NCBI GenBank assembly: GCA_004369085.1
Contig: ML210176.1
Coordinates: forward strand, 1-64,000
Direction: 5' to 3'
Origin: Coprinopsis marcescibilis
Lineage: Eukaryota; Basidiomycota; Agaricomycetes; Agaricales; Psathyrellaceae
Length of the DNA stretch: 64,000 nucleotides
A program made the translations under genes and the position numbers. Below are positions 36,001-45,722 of the stretch, one piece after another (the stretch's first letter is position 1; each line of letters opens with the position of its first letter). A model generated the notes under the pieces. The model made no database searches and had not been told where the DNA came from. It worked only from the letters and a program-made list of their open reading frames with translations.

Positions 36001-36527
36001 TGCATCTGGGAATGGGCCTCCCCTTGTATCGGACTGGCCTGGCGAGCAGCCATTCCCGGATCAACAAGGTTGTTGGGATTATCCTCCTGCATTGCGTCGT
36101 CTTGGTCGTCCCTGTATCCATTTACGCTGCTATCCACGTCCATACTGGGCCTGTTGTGGTCGTCCTGGAATGTGGCAGGTGTCGGGGTTGCTGAAAGCTG
36201 GGATGTGACTGTTGAGAACTGAGTGGCGCGGGGTTCAGAAGCCCCTGCCCCTGTTCTACCTCCTCCTCGACCACCTCTGGGGGTACCTCGAGCTCTGCCT
36301 CGACCCCTTCCTCGACCTCGATGGACACCAGTCAGGTTTGGAGCCAACTCGGGGTTGTGGGCATAGTACGTGGTTCTGCCAACGAGCCGAAGCTTCCCTT
36401 TGCACAGTCGTTCGCATGCACAGAACCATTCGGTGACTGGAGTACCCTGGGTTTGCACTACCCGCTTTCCAGGTGCAGAGGGAGGAGGCCCAGGGCCATC
36501 GTATTTGCGTTTCCAGGTTGCGGACAT
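33037..36527 (-). CDS. TNP2-type (CACTA/EnSpm) transposase
   Basis: Exons complement(33037..33438, 33492..35737, 35787..35886, 35937..36527) join to 1112 residues with no internal stop. The core holds CPDSCMAFSAFFDECDKCLEC, DGAQLYASKQSDCWIYIWII, IPGAVIPGPNKPKNIDSFMFP and LNCRTYCCIKGRRESISSTR, matching the TNP2 transposase family as found in basidiomycetes. GMFPSDTMHLLGLNIP and RPCIHNLIHLAPETERLGP follow. The first 190 residues are Arg/Gly-rich. The open frame over 3.3 kb of coding sequence suggests a recently active copy. The start is the ATG at 36527. I could not find CACT-type terminal inverted repeats or a 2-3 bp target duplication, so the ends of the element are not defined. Confidence 0.85.
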
Positions 36528-36816
36528 GGCGAGCAAAGAGAGAGACGCGTTGTGATTTGGTAATGTGGTTGATCGTTGCAAAAGGTGGGCATTCTATTTA
36601 CATTGTGTTTGGTAAAGACAGCAAAGTAGACGGGATTGTAGATGGGACTGTCGACTATTGTCGAGTGGTTCGACGCGTCAAGCTGGTTCAACCCGGAAAT
36701 GGCCGTTTCAAAAACGCTCACGCCAAGTCAACGTTGCTCAACTCGGCTTTCTCACTGGGCTGGAGGGTTTCATCACAGGATTCACAGCTGTCCTGAAAGT
36801 CGCTTATCTGCAAGTC

Positions 36817-37110
36817 ATGCACTTCAAAGCTCTCGCTCTCCTACACTTGCGACGTTTGGCCTCGCGTCGCCTGCTCTTCAATCTCGCCAGTCCCAACAAT
36901 GTGAACAGCATAAGCTGTGCTGTTCATTCACGATCCAAGCCGCAAACACGCCAGCCGTAGCTGCCGTCCTTGCAGTTCTACAGATCACCGTTACCCCGGC
37001 CAACACGCCTATAGGTGTGACCTGCCAGAGTACTACACTCAGGCTCTGGAATGCACAGACTCGGAGGTGTCGTGACAGGTACTCAGATTTCCCAGCCGCA
37101 TGTGCTTCAC
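36817..37110 (+). pseudogene. Frameshifted class I hydrophobin remnant
   Basis: ATG at 36817 begins MHFKALALL, aligned with the starts of the two intact hydrophobins. A missing base in the signal-peptide region then moves the rest (ATFGLASPALQSRQ, CEQHKLCC, GVTCQST) into another frame. A second shift precedes the region CTDSEV, which corresponds to the fifth cysteine of intact copies, and the paired cysteines after it are lost. The first intron of the intact genes appears absent. The last 35 bases upstream of the ATG resemble those upstream of the 39495 copy. Sequence error could explain one shift but not both changes. Confidence 0.75.
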
Positions 37111-37164
37111 TTCGTTATGCCGAATCTATGACACGAGTTCTTTATATCGCATATAAGATCCCCG

Positions 37165-37612
37165 CTTAATACCACTGGCAGTATTCCGTCGAATGGATTG
37201 CCTAGCATGTACCATGCCACGGGGGATCCCTTTGCGGTTTGTGCATCTACTCAGGCCATTGACTTCTGTCAATGAACTACCTTTGAGCACTTGGGCATCG
37301 CACTTGTGCCCACATCTGGCCATCAAGCTTCAGGAACCATAATACCACCACTCCGGCTGTTTTTGCTTCCTTGATCAACGTATGTAACTCTGATCGCGGA
37401 ACTAATAGGGACTCTTCTACACAATGAGTGTCAATATGTCCAATCAATCCCGACATCTCACTTGCATCTCACTAACCTGAAAATAGACCTCATGTTCGCT
37501 TCCAGCTCGATGACTTGAATTACACCAAGGCTGTCAACAAGTTCGGCCCATCGATTCATCTCTAGAGATGTGAAGTGGATTTGGAACCATCACCAAGAGG
37601 CTGGTTGGTCGG
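37165..37612. repeat. Duplication block A' (copy of 27.4-27.8 kb)
   Basis: Begins CTGGCAGTATTCC and ends CCCATCGATTCATCT, collinear with 27410-27775. It is interrupted at 37617 by the LTR element and resumes at 38677. Confidence 0.7.
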
Positions 37613-37617
37613 CAAAC

Positions 37618-37776
37618 TGTAACACAGCTGCTTACATACACATACGATTACCTGTAGCACGCGCGTCTCTGTCTCTTCTCCTTAGTCTTTACCCTCGTTG
37701 TTCTTATCGTACGCCAATAGACGTCGTTCAAGTATTGTGTTTGTCGCTCGGTTCGAGTGAAGACCTCGGTCTTACA
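37618..37776. repeat. Left long terminal repeat
   Basis: TG...CA ends, 159 bp, 93 terminal bases identical to the right copy, whose first part lies in the N gap. Identity over the visible part implies a recent insertion or a collapsed assembly. Confidence 0.8.
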
Positions 37777-38015
37777 CTTTTTTTTTACTTTCTCTTTGAC
37801 GCTATTGCTTGTCTATTGCCGGTCTCTCAGCGTTGGTGTACTTTACCCGCTGTCTTATCATCGACTTTTTCGAACCCGCCTTTATCATCCTGGATCCAAA
37901 CGCACCCCGCCGTACAAGAAAGGACACGAAGAACGACAACAAGCCACTTTTTGGTCTGCTACCACCACCAACTCGTCGCAGCGACACTATCAAAGTAGAC
38001 TCTCTGATCAGCCTT

Positions 38016-38428
38016 ATGTTGTCCACCTGGAATTCAATGGTAGCCGAGGGTTCTGTCACCGGACGTGCTAGTTCTACAATGACATCGTCATCTCGTTCCG
38101 CCACTGTCGGATCTGGCCAAGCCCCTTTCTTGACGGATGCAAAACGCGCCGAACTTCGAGCTGCTGGAGGGTGCTATCACTGCCAAAAGGACCCCACAAC
38201 ACCCGGATGGGTACCGCACACTTCGAAAACCTGCCCGGGAGACGCATCCCTTGGAATTCCTTCTGCTCTTACTCGTGGTGTCAACGCTATATCCATGGAC
38301 GATCACGAAGAGGACCACCCACACTCACCTTACGTTATTCTCCCCGACAGCCCAACTGTGGAGAACTCTAAGCTGCGAGTTATAGGAGCAATTGGCGGTC
38401 GCAGGATTCCAGCCAAGGCGGCGGTGTT
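38016..38428 (+). pseudogene. Gag zinc-knuckle fragment of the LTR element
   Basis: The open frame contains RAAGGCYHCQKDPTTPGWVP followed by HTSKTCPGD, a CCHC-type nucleic-acid-binding knuckle typical of basidiomycete retrotransposon gag proteins. The capsid part that should precede it is missing, and the frame runs into the N gap. An ATG at 38016 opens the fragment (MLSTWNSMVAEG); whether it is translated is unknown. Confidence 0.65.
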
Positions 38429-38583
38429 NNNNNNNNNNNNNNNNNNNNNNNNNNNNNNNNNNNNNNNNNNNNNNNNNNNNNNNNNNNNNNNNNNNNNNNN
38501 NNNNNNNNNNNNNNNNNNNNNNNNNNNNNNNNNNNNNNNNNNNNNNNNNNNNNNNNNNNNNNNNNNNNNNNNNNNNNNNNNNN
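38429..38583. other. Assembly gap (155 N)
   Basis: A run of N inside the LTR element. Its true length is unknown. Nearly identical LTRs probably caused the gap, and the missing interior may be longer than shown. Confidence 0.95.
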
Positions 38584-38676
38584 AGTCTTTACCCTCGTTG
38601 TTCTTATCGTACGCCAATAGACGTCGTTCAAGTATTGTGTTTGTCGCTCGGTTCGAGTGAAGACCTCGGTCTTACA

Positions 38677-39360
38677 CAAACCTTCCCTTGCGCCGGGGTG
38701 CAATTCTCAAATTGAAGCATATGACTGAAGCCGAGAAACTCAAAAGGTACGTGCCTTGAACATTTGTATCTGTCAAACGCTAACATTTGGTAAGGTCGCG
38801 AGAAATGGGTTGCTTATATGTCCTTCGCCCCCGATCAATCGACTGCCGGTGGCTCCACTTGTACCTCGACACGCAGATACACCCTTGTCAAAGTGAACGT
38901 ATTCTTCATACACTTCCTCAATCCAAATCCAATCTCGTACCTGAAGCCTTTTAAGTTCCAGATCAAGTCCCGTCGTCTCGATCGTTGATATACACAAGCG
39001 CCCGCATTCGAGCCATCGACCTGCGTTTCTTGACCCATGCGCTATAGGATGGTCTTTGTCTAAAGATAGACCAGTTTCCGGAAAGCTCGGCTGAGCTTTA
39101 GCTTGTATTACCCGGAGTCTGAGCAGCTGATCAATGATTCACCTTTTCTGGCTTCGCTTTCCAATCGTTATGACATACTATATCAAAGTGTCCGCTTTCT
39201 TTTCTCGCCATATTTCACATCCAAGCGATATTTTGGATCACTTGATCATATGATACGACCATCATAGGAACGAAGTTTCCGTACATGGAAAGCTGGCTCC
39301 ACTTGGACATCAGTGTTCAGTATGTATTGCGAGCCCTTTGACAAGGGCATGCACCTTGCA
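38677..39360. repeat. Duplication blocks B' and C' with the hydrophobin deleted between them
   Basis: B' (38681-39035) matches the 400 bp before the hydrophobin ATG at 28205 and ends in ACCCATGCG. C' (39050-39360) matches the sequence that lies after the 28205 gene. The gene expected between them is absent, leaving about 15 bp. Confidence 0.7.
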
Positions 39361-39426
39361 AGCACATTGTACCTGACTTCTTACGATCGCTGCTCCAGGC
39401 ATATGAAACCTCGATCGCTTCCCTGG

Positions 39427-39434
39427 TATAAATA
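39427..39434 (+). promoter_or_regulatory. TATA box of hydrophobin 2
   Basis: TATAAATA 61 bp before the ATG at 39495, at the distance usual for strongly expressed fungal genes. Confidence 0.55.
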
Positions 39435-39494
39435 GGAGTGAAAGTGATTGGAGGGGCTTCGCTACAGCTACTGAAAGACGCTACTCAGCAAGTC

Positions 39495-39948
39495 ATGTCC
39501 TCCAAAGCTTTGCTCACTCTCCTGCCCCTTGCGGTAAGAACCCTGGCGTCGCCTACTCTTCAATCTCGCCAGACGTGTGGACATCATCTTTTATGCTGTG
39601 GGAGCGTCCAGCCCGCGAACGTTGACCCCACAGCGACCCTCCTTGGTCTGCTAGGGATTGCCGTTACTCCGGGCACCACGCCTGTCGGTATCAACTGTAC
39701 ACCGGTTTCTGTTATTGGAGGAATCTCTTGGTGTGTTTCTACTTATGTTTCTCTCCCTTAAAGGGCTTTTGATTGCTGATGCACATATATAGCACTGGAA
39801 GGCTTGTCTGTTGCGCCCAGAATCAATTTAGTAAGCTGGGAATTCAACTATCTACTCAGTTACGTTCGTACCTGGCTCGGCTTGCTAACCATTGCCGAAA
39901 GATGGTTTGGTCGCTATTGACTGCCACGACATCATCACCGGTATCTAG
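39495..39948 (+). CDS. Class I hydrophobin
   Basis: Exons 39495..39730, 39793..39830 and 39902..39948 give 106 residues. Signal peptide, then TCGHHLLCC, NCTP, the split codon for the fifth cysteine, LVCC and IDCHDI give all eight cysteines in class I spacing. Exon 2 (38 nt) and exon 3 (47 nt) have exactly the lengths of the gene at 28205, with which it shares ISNF-like ends (here NGLVAIDCH and TGI). It would be secreted and form an amphipathic layer on hyphae. A TATA box lies 61 bp upstream. The promoter region derives from duplication block C'. Confidence 0.88.
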
Positions 39949-40383
39949 TTCCTCAGCTCATACATGGGAACGAAGGCTAGGCCGCGAATGGAATTTGTCT
40001 AAATCGGTGATAGATAGTCGGGAACAGATCCTGACTCATTAGCGCCTCCAAAGTGTATATAAGCGCCCAGCACCAGTCAATGGGAACATAGTACAATGCA
40101 ATTTAGTCACAGAACAGACACCGGAGGGTATCCTATATATAGCCGTAGCGAGAAGTCTGAGCGAATGGGGGGCATACAAAAAGCGTTGCCCGATGGCTGG
40201 AGAAGTGTGAAGCGCTGGGCCACAGTGGCATTCTGGTCAAGCAACTAGACTCTAGCATTGGTGGTGGCAGCTAATCAGTACACATCGTTCATAAATACAT
40301 CAAGGCTATCCAAACATATGCTCTCTAACAACAGGGAGGGGAAAAGTAGCATATGCTGAAAGTCTCTTGGCAATCCCCGTACA

Positions 40384-42084
40384 CTAGTTATCGTACCATA
40401 CGACGGTCAAGCAGCCAGGTCGGCCAAGGTTATCAGTTTGCCATACACGATCATCACCGTGGCCGCACGGGAACATAGCTGAGGGCCTTCCATATGGCTG
40501 GATGCGATTCACGTTGGTGTCGAAGTAGGTTGGCCTGCCGCGGTAGATGCTATCAGTGATGACGGCCTGCAACCAAGCACCTACAACCGGGACACCAAGC
40601 GAAATCGCTCGAGCAGTCGAGGCCGTTGCGCCATCTGCTATTAACATCTGGGTGCGGTAGCTGAGAACCGCGTGCATGCCGTTGAAAACGTCCCACCAGG
40701 GATCAAATGCGCGGTTGAAGTTTGCTGCAGAGAAGTCGACAGGGGTAGGAATGACTGAACATGAATGGATGATCCAATATCCGAGACGTCCTCGAGCACC
40801 GCCGCCGTACCCGCTGGTTGGAGTGTTCGGGAAGTCGGGATCGATGCTGACCAAATCACAGCAGTTGCTGCTTGTTGAGAAGAGATGGTAATTGCCGTGG
40901 GCCTCGGTGAGGGCAATGTCAGCCCTGTTGATGAAGCTGTCCTTGCTTGTGGTATAGAGGAAAGGATGACTCCAGAACCATTGGTCGTCGGACCAATCAA
41001 CTAGGCCGCTGCCGAGGTTGCTCCAGAATGTTTGGCCACTTGTCACCCACTGCTGGATATCGTTGCGAACGACGTATCGAGCCACGCTGAGTCTAGGTTT
41101 GACACCGCGGGCTTTGAGTTGCTCGTCTGCAGGAGGGGGCTGCGAGACGAAGTGGTCGGTGGGGGGAGGTCCCTCCTCGAGTTTGAGAACAGGAGGGAGT
41201 GCTTCTGGGCTTCCCTCGCCGATAGAAAGGAAGGCAACAACGCGAGGCGGGACTGTGACCTTTGTGAAGTTTCCGTGGGTCACTCCAGAAAAGCGATAGA
41301 CAGGCTGGATGAAGGACTCGCCGGAGTCGTAAAAGCAAACATCGACTTTGTCAATGACGACTTCACTTCCGGCTGGTTGGCCAATAGGTTCGAGCTCTTT
41401 CGTGAGGGTTCTGATGATTCTCGTGGTAGATGTAGGTTTGATAAGCTGGTCGGTGATACCGGCGGGGTTCCATCGATGAGAGAGGGCTAAAAGCTGCTGT
41501 TGAGCGCCAATTCCAAACGAGGCTCTGCTTCCAGGCCCACATATTGGGTAGGTCTGTCCTTTGAAGTCGATGGTACGCTCGATGATGCCGTGGGTGAGAT
41601 AAACTTGCGGAGTAGTGAGATTGGCGGCCACCTCCTTGGGGTCCCGGCTAGTCACTGTATTGCCATACAGCGTGCTTCCGGGTACAATGCTGAATTTGGT
41701 GTCGTCTTGGGGGAAAGCCTCGGTCCTGGACAAGAACTCATTGACACGAGATATGTCAATATCCTTTCCCGTGAGTGGCTCAATACCATCCAGATTAGGG
41801 AACCAGTTCGTTTCACCGCCAGCTGTAACCCAACCGACCAGTCGATCGCCGTTGTAGGCGTAGAGGTCAGGGCCGAGGGTTTCGTTGCGATCGAACTTGA
41901 CTCCAGGGTTCGTTTCTTGCAGCAGTTCGTTCAAGTAGTCAACTTGAAAGGTCGATGGGGAGCCCAGTTTGAATATTGGCAACGCATCTCCGATCTTGGG
42001 AATCAGAGACGGGTCCAACTTCACTGAGGACCACGCCGAACCCACGAAGGGTAGAACCGCGGCAATATATTTGCTAGCTTTCAT
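40384..42084 (-). CDS. Secreted DUF6345-like protein, copy 1
   Basis: A single coding exon encodes 566 residues with a signal peptide (MKASKYIAAVLPFVGSAWS). The C-terminal half has EAHGNYHLFSTSSNCCDL, GYGGGARGRLGYWIIHSCSV, DPWWDVFNGMHAVLSYRTQM and PCGHGDDRVW. This layout, with His in EAHG, Ser-Cys in the HSC strand and a HAVLSYR helix, resembles DUF6345, a possible cysteine-protease-like fold known from bacteria and some fungi. The assignment is from memory and moderate. Its paralog at 45723 is about the same length. An ATG at 42117 lies inside a probable 5'-UTR intron (GTAAGTCACC...CTCCAG), so 42084 is the better start. N-glycosylation sequons (FDRNET, ANLTT, GNFT) fit secretion. Confidence 0.65.
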   Translation of the reverse strand: MKASKYIAAVLPFVGSAWSSVKLDPSLIPKIGDALPIFKLGSPSTFQVDYLNELLQETNPGVKFDRNETLGPDLYAYNGDRLVGWVTAGGETNWFPNLDGIEPLTGKDIDISRVNEFLSRTEAFPQDDTKFSIVPGSTLYGNTVTSRDPKEVAANLTTPQVYLTHGIIERTIDFKGQTYPICGPGSRASFGIGAQQQLLALSHRWNPAGITDQLIKPTSTTRIIRTLTKELEPIGQPAGSEVVIDKVDVCFYDSGESFIQPVYRFSGVTHGNFTKVTVPPRVVAFLSIGEGSPEALPPVLKLEEGPPPTDHFVSQPPPADEQLKARGVKPRLSVARYVVRNDIQQWVTSGQTFWSNLGSGLVDWSDDQWFWSHPFLYTTSKDSFINRADIALTEAHGNYHLFSTSSNCCDLVSIDPDFPNTPTSGYGGGARGRLGYWIIHSCSVIPTPVDFSAANFNRAFDPWWDVFNGMHAVLSYRTQMLIADGATASTARAISLGVPVVGAWLQAVITDSIYRGRPTYFDTNVNRIQPYGRPSAMFPCGHGDDRVWQTDNLGRPGCLTVVWYDN

Positions 42085-43472
42085 AGAATACTGGAGTGAT
42101 AATTCTAGAAGAAACATTTAGCACATATGAAAGATTGTGAGGGCTGTAGGTGACTTACAGGTTCCAAGGAGAGATTTAGTTTCCAAGTGCTGATTTCGTT
42201 GGTCCATGCAAGTCTCCTGTTAAATAGGTCGCTCTCCTCGATATTCCTCTGGATATGGTTGTCGACGTTGAGTTTCGCATCGTTCAGGATTATGCATTCC
42301 ATCTAGACGCCATTGTTATCCGAACGGTTGTGTGCGGAAAAAGGACGAGTTACTAGGCCAAGTCGGACAATACGGGTGAAGAGTCTGCCCGTTGCTTCAT
42401 TCTTGGACATCCCAAAAATAGGCTCATGGCGTCATTTGCCACGCGCTGAAACGGATCTTCTGCGGACACTGCGTTCCGTTACCTGTATCCCATATACAGT
42501 CCCAGCAAGGCCGAATGAGATACATAAGTATTTCATTTTTCAAAGTAGCATGGGACTGCATGGGAGGAGACGACGGTTGCCGGTCAACCGCTTGATTGCG
42601 CCTACTGCATCCGAACGATGTGCTGGAGTTGTTGACAAGCCTCAATAAATTTAAATTTGAAATACCCACCAAATATTGACCAAATAATTGGCCAAAAGGA
42701 TTCCATCACCTTTGACCTCAAGTGACGTTCTTATATTCACTCCTACGATCCCTGACATTCGCAAGCATCCAGATACTTCAACGCCCCTCGATTTGTCCGA
42801 CGGATATTCTAACCAATACATATATCTCCCAATCGTGACATTACGAATACCCTGGTGATGGATCCCGATTCCCAGGACCCAAGGACCATACCATGACCGC
42901 CATTCAACCCGAAAAGCTCAAGAACAAGGAGAAATGACTAGTACGTACGTTTCAGAGTTCTAAAATGGCGCATTTACTGTTAACTTAACTAACATTTGAC
43001 ACATAACATTTGTGCGCCGATTGATGCCGATTTATCGATACGGGCCTTCGCTCTTTCTTACTGGTAGAACAGGGAAAATTTAAGATCATACGATATCATC
43101 ACTCTCAGCACAATAAACACGCCGTTTCAATGGGCATCAATTCGTTACCCACTCTTTCAGGTAAATACACACCAGGGGTAAAATTTGTACTGCCCCTTCG
43201 CCAAATCTGTTGGCGCTTACCGGTCCGATCCCACGACTCGACCCACCAGCGCTGATGCAAAAGCCCAGTTTGTCTGACTTTCATTAAAGAACAAGTGGCG
43301 TTGACCTTGCCTCGTCCCAGGTGACCTCACGATGACAGTTGTACACAGCATAGTGCATACCATGTCATGCCTTGAATGCGCAGCGTGTCCTCTACGGACA
43401 GCCTCCCAGCGTCTGGAAAGCACGACGAGAGTCGGGAAGAAACGAGGGTAGCCTCCTTGACTTCAGACCAGT
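42085..43472. other. Intergenic, no gene supported
   Basis: Divergent promoter region between the DUF6345-like gene and the receptor gene. It contains the 5'-UTR intron of the former (about 42095-42150). No other feature was seen. Confidence 0.4.
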
Positions 43473-45210
43473 ATGGCCTCTGGTGGATTGACAGAATTCC
43501 CCTTCAACGAACGAATCGGAATGTTCATCATTTTCGAGGCTTCAGTGTATGTCCACCAGGGTTCTCTCCATAATCGATGTTAAACTCCCACCTCGCTGAC
43601 CATTTCCCGATAACAGCTTCTCCGGCATCTCGAGCCTTGTTCTGATTCTGTACAAGCTCGTAAGATACATTTCTCTGACTTACGTTGCCTGGAATGCTCA
43701 TACATGTATGCATTTACTTGCCATGATGGGAATCAGGTTCAATTCCTCAAAGGATCCTTCCGCAGAGGACGCCCAGGTGACTCGAGCGACAACACACAAG
43801 AGCCAAATGCCTGTGACTCGAGCCTTTTTCTGAGTCTGATGCTCGGAGAACTGATTCGCTCAGTTGGTCCGTTCCATTTTGACTGCTTCGCAACAATATT
43901 CTCTGACACAACCCGTCAGGCTCGGGAATGACGCTGCGATGGGTTCTTGACGGCGTCAGTGCAACGTGTTAACGACTATGTTCAGGAGATGACCGGTGCC
44001 CCTTTAGTCTATCAGACGCGACACTCTCTGCGTTGCTCAGGGGTTCTTGAAGTTGATTGGAACCAATGCCATAGACTTCAGGTGGGTAATATGTTCTTTG
44101 ATCAGGCTGTAACCCCTAAATGCTTGTCTATCAGTACCCTGGTTAGTAAAATGCTCAAACAACTCAATGGTCCTTATCTCTTGACGAGGAACCCTTAGGG
44201 TATTGCAATTCAAACCTTCATCATCCTGATCGTCAGATGGAAAGCCCCCAAGCATTTTGCAAAATTCCTAACGGCGTCTGTCTGGGCGGTTGTAGTGCTT
44301 ATCACACTCATAGCACAAGCTGTTCATCCGACTGACCTGATGGGTCCCAGCGGTCACTGTACGTTCTCCGCATCTTCATTGTCAGGACTCCCTTGATATC
44401 TAGTCTCTTTAGGGTGCTGGATCCCCTCAAAGTACCGCCTCGAGCAGATCATGGCCGAGTACTTATGGATGTGGGTCATCGGGTTGCTGACTATCGTATT
44501 CTACGGATTGGGATACCTCGTCATCCTTGGTCGCATTTCGCTAGGTAGACGTGATCCTCAGTTCGAAAGACGGAGAGCCGCTGCGAATGAGTCCCAGCAG
44601 GATAGGGAGCTTCGACAAATTGCAAACCAGTTACTTGCGTGAGTTGCTCGTAGTTTGCCACTGACCCGTTGCTGACACAAAGAGATGTGTCAGATACCCC
44701 TGTGTCTATCTTCTCTGTATCATGCCGCAAAGCTTCTCAAGATGGTTCGCGTTTACTGGGTACACCGTTCCAACAGGGTTCACAATGCTTGCCAGAACCC
44801 TGTTCGCACTCAGTGGGCTGTTCAACGTGATCCTGTTCTTCACCACGCGTTACGAGCTGGTTGTCGGGCCTTCTACCGAGGATTCAGGTACTAGTACCGT
44901 ACCTGAGCCTCGGACCCGCAACCCATCACAACAAACCAGCCTTTCAAACCCGAAGAACACTGGCAATGGAAAGCACGGCAAACTGCCTCAGATACAGGAG
45001 AAGGACACTAATGAGCACTTACACGGGCCATGGGGAACTGGATGGACAAGGGAGCAGATGGACTTCAACCCACATGAGCTCGGCAGTCATACTACGAGGT
45101 TTTCCACTGCTTCTGGTGGGTCGGGGTCGCGTGCTACTACCAGCTCTGGCATTCCACAAGCCACAAAGGCCAGAGATTGGGACAGTGACTGTGGGCAACT
45201 GCCGTTGTGA
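43473..45210 (+). CDS. Seven-transmembrane receptor (Git3/cAMP-receptor-like GPCR)
   Basis: About nine short exons. The pieces in order are IGMFIIFEASVFSGISSLVL (helix 1), SLFLSLMLGELIRSVG (helix 2), RWVLDGVSATRDTLCVAQGF and LKLIGTNAIDFR (helix 3 with the conserved Cys and AQGFLK), GIAIQTFIILIVRWKAP (helix 4), WAVVVLITLIAQAV, WCWIPSKYRLEQIMAEYLWM (loop plus helix 5), CVYLLCIMPQSFSRWFAF and MLARTLFALSGLFNVILFF (helices 6-7). The AQGFLK, AI.TF and WCWI..YLWMW elements are those of fungal glucose/cAMP-receptor-like GPCRs. A 110-residue Ser/Thr-rich cytoplasmic tail follows. Such receptors couple to heterotrimeric G proteins at the plasma membrane, but the ligand is unknown. Middle introns are less certain than the ends. 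Confidence 0.72.
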
Positions 45211-45722
45211 TTCTCTTTTTTATCTTTCCCAGGACGCTCGTCGCTAGTTGGGTAGTGCTTTTACTAACTTTGGATGGTTGATCTTCAGAGCAGATATGTA
45301 CATCTCATATCCCGGATATGGGTAGCGATAAACTTTGCATTGCGAGCAACATTGATTAGGTCACTTTGTGTATAATCTAATACAAATCGTGCCTTGAATT
45401 GGATACTTTGTAGCTTCTTTAAATCACTGGCATCTCATCCATCAGATGTCCTCGATAAATCGTAGACCAACCACTCTAGCGAGGAAAGGGACCCAAGTGC
45501 TCGCGTGTCTCTTGAATTTGAGGCTTGGTTCCGCTCAATCTCAATCTCACTACTACTACTACATACGCGATCTTAAACGTATGACATAATATTGTAGGAG
45601 CCCCGATACAATGTTTACTTAGCGAGAGCTCCAGAGAAGGTTCCTACCAGAACAAAACTGATAACCAAAGCCAAAGAGAAGCACATAGGGGTTCGCTATC
45701 ATCCTGCTGACCATACTTGACA

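Larger units (their letters stand above)
37618..38676. mobile_element. Small LTR retrotransposon with 5-bp target duplication and assembly gap
   Basis: The left LTR runs 37618-37776 (159 bp), starting TGTAACACAG and ending GTCTTACA. Its last 93 bases are identical at 38584-38676. CAAAC lies directly outside both ends (37613-37617 and 38677-38681), a 5-bp target-site duplication. The empty site reads as one continuous sequence in the paralogous block near 27.8 kb, which confirms the borders. The interior holds a gag-type zinc-knuckle fragment and a 155-N gap that covers the start of the right LTR. At about 1 kb it lacks protease, reverse transcriptase and integrase unless they are lost in the gap. 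Confidence 0.85.
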
